Shown: in pieces, positions 45,013 through 45,370 of the stretch
Numbering within the stretch: position 1 is the first letter of the stretch
How the letters are laid out: each line of letters starts with the position of its first letter
Assembly: GCA_030838445.1 (NCBI GenBank)
Contig: JAUZFQ010000155.1
Location: forward strand, 1 to 45,370
Length of the DNA: 45,370 nucleotides
Direction: 5' to 3'
Source of the DNA: Pyrinomonadaceae bacterium
GTDB taxonomy: Bacteria; Acidobacteriota; Blastocatellia; Pyrinomonadales; Pyrinomonadaceae
Made by a program: the position numbers and the translations under genes
Notes under the pieces: model-generated
Databases searched by the model: none
Told to the model about the DNA's origin: nothing
What the model saw: the letters and a program-made list of their open reading frames with translations, nothing else

Positions 45013-45370
45013 GAGTCAGTTTTTCCGGCAAGCCATCTGTAGAGGTTCTCTTGGGAGTTTTTCTCACACAAGATGCGAACGGACTCGGTTGCGCGAGTCA
45101 TACCAGTGTAAAACAAATCCCGCTGACAATCCTTATCGTTAAGCACCACATCTGTGAGAATAATGACTTTATTCTCCAAGCCCTTAAAGCCATGAACACT
45201 TGCGTAAGCAGTGTGTGCGCCAGACTGCCATGCAGGACGCACCTTCAATTCCGGGTTCAGGCGCGATGCAGCACTCAAATGATCAGCCCGGAATGAAAGC
45301 AATGTGATCTCGGACGATTTGTAACCCTGTGCTTTGAACTCCGTGAGCCATTGATTCAGTTTATCCAACT
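45009..45370 (-). CDS. UvrD-type helicase C-terminal fragment (cut by window edge)
   Basis: Only the last 120 or so codons are in the window. They carry the UvrD C-terminal motifs: YASVHGFKGLENKVIILTDV (motif V region) and RDLFYTGMTRATESVRIL (motif VI with the arginine finger). This indicates a superfamily 1 helicase or ATP-dependent nuclease, for example a NERD- or PIF1-like fusion; the N-terminal domains lie beyond the edge. Its stop overlaps the drmA start (ATGA), so it belongs to the same operon. It may replace an accessory gene of standard DISARM. Without the missing part neither family nor function can be settled. Confidence 0.75.
   Translation of the reverse strand, partial: LDKLNQWLTEFKAQGYKSSEITLLSFRADHLSAASRLNPELKVRPAWQSGAHTAYASVHGFKGLENKVIILTDVVLNDKDCQRDLFYTGMTRATESVRILCEKNSQENLYRWLAGKTDS

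Noticed and set aside
37020..45370. Druantia or BREX system
   Set aside because: Druantia DruE fuses helicase and DUF1998 in one very large protein, while here they are separate as in DrmA and DrmB. No BrxC, PglZ or BrxL-like gene is seen.

Overview
The window reads as high-GC bacterial chromosome, with a lower-GC island at the right end. Several things point to Acidobacteriota, probably Blastocatellia-like. There is a DUF1501/DUF1800 secreted protein pair, a carboxypeptidase-regulatory-fold/TPR lipoprotein-like gene, a split pilB-pilT-pilC locus and an ECF-like sigma/zinc-finger anti-sigma pair. Strings of short 'word' repeats also lie between many genes. The taxonomic call is inference; no rRNA gene is present.

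Layout. Positions 1-4100 hold a comEA-like gene, a mannose-6-phosphate-isomerase-type cupin and comEC. A hybrid histidine kinase (4142-6091) and an SGNH hydrolase (6456-7469) follow. The minus-strand block 7625-13857 carries an RlmD/TrmA-type methyltransferase, an unidentified conserved gene, coaX, a GNAT acetyltransferase, a GT1-type glycosyltransferase and birA. A stand-alone single-chain restriction-modification enzyme (14060-17338) and a YjdF/DUF2238 membrane protein lie on the plus strand. The minus-strand block 18159-27918 encodes DUF1501, DUF1800, an M28 peptidase, an acyl-CoA ligase, an anti-sigma factor and a sigma factor. The plus strand then carries queE-queC, a secreted TPR protein and the type IV pilus genes pilB, an unknown gene, pilT and pilC. 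ComEA, ComEC and the pilus motors together would supply the core parts of a DNA-uptake route.

From about 36.8 kb to the right edge lies a defence island on the minus strand. In transcription order it holds the C-terminal end of a UvrD-type helicase (cut by the window edge), a DrmA-type helicase, a DrmB-type DUF1998 protein, a HhH-GPD glycosylase and a cytosine-5 methyltransferase. Three of the four junctions overlap, so this looks like one operon. It resembles a class 2 DISARM phage-defence system, but no drmC (phospholipase-D family) gene is visible. In its place is a glycosylase with the active-site tyrosine of the thymine-mismatch glycosylase Mig. The simplest reading is that the glycosylase repairs T:G mismatches left by deamination of the methylase's 5-methylcytosine. 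This variant is the strongest candidate for an undescribed system.

The second notable layer is the repeats. At least ten intergenic gaps are filled by short degenerate words unique to each gap or shared by two gaps. Many are folded into inverted repeats of 18-33 bp, and many start exactly at or inside a neighbouring stop codon. Related in-frame repeats occur inside several proteins.
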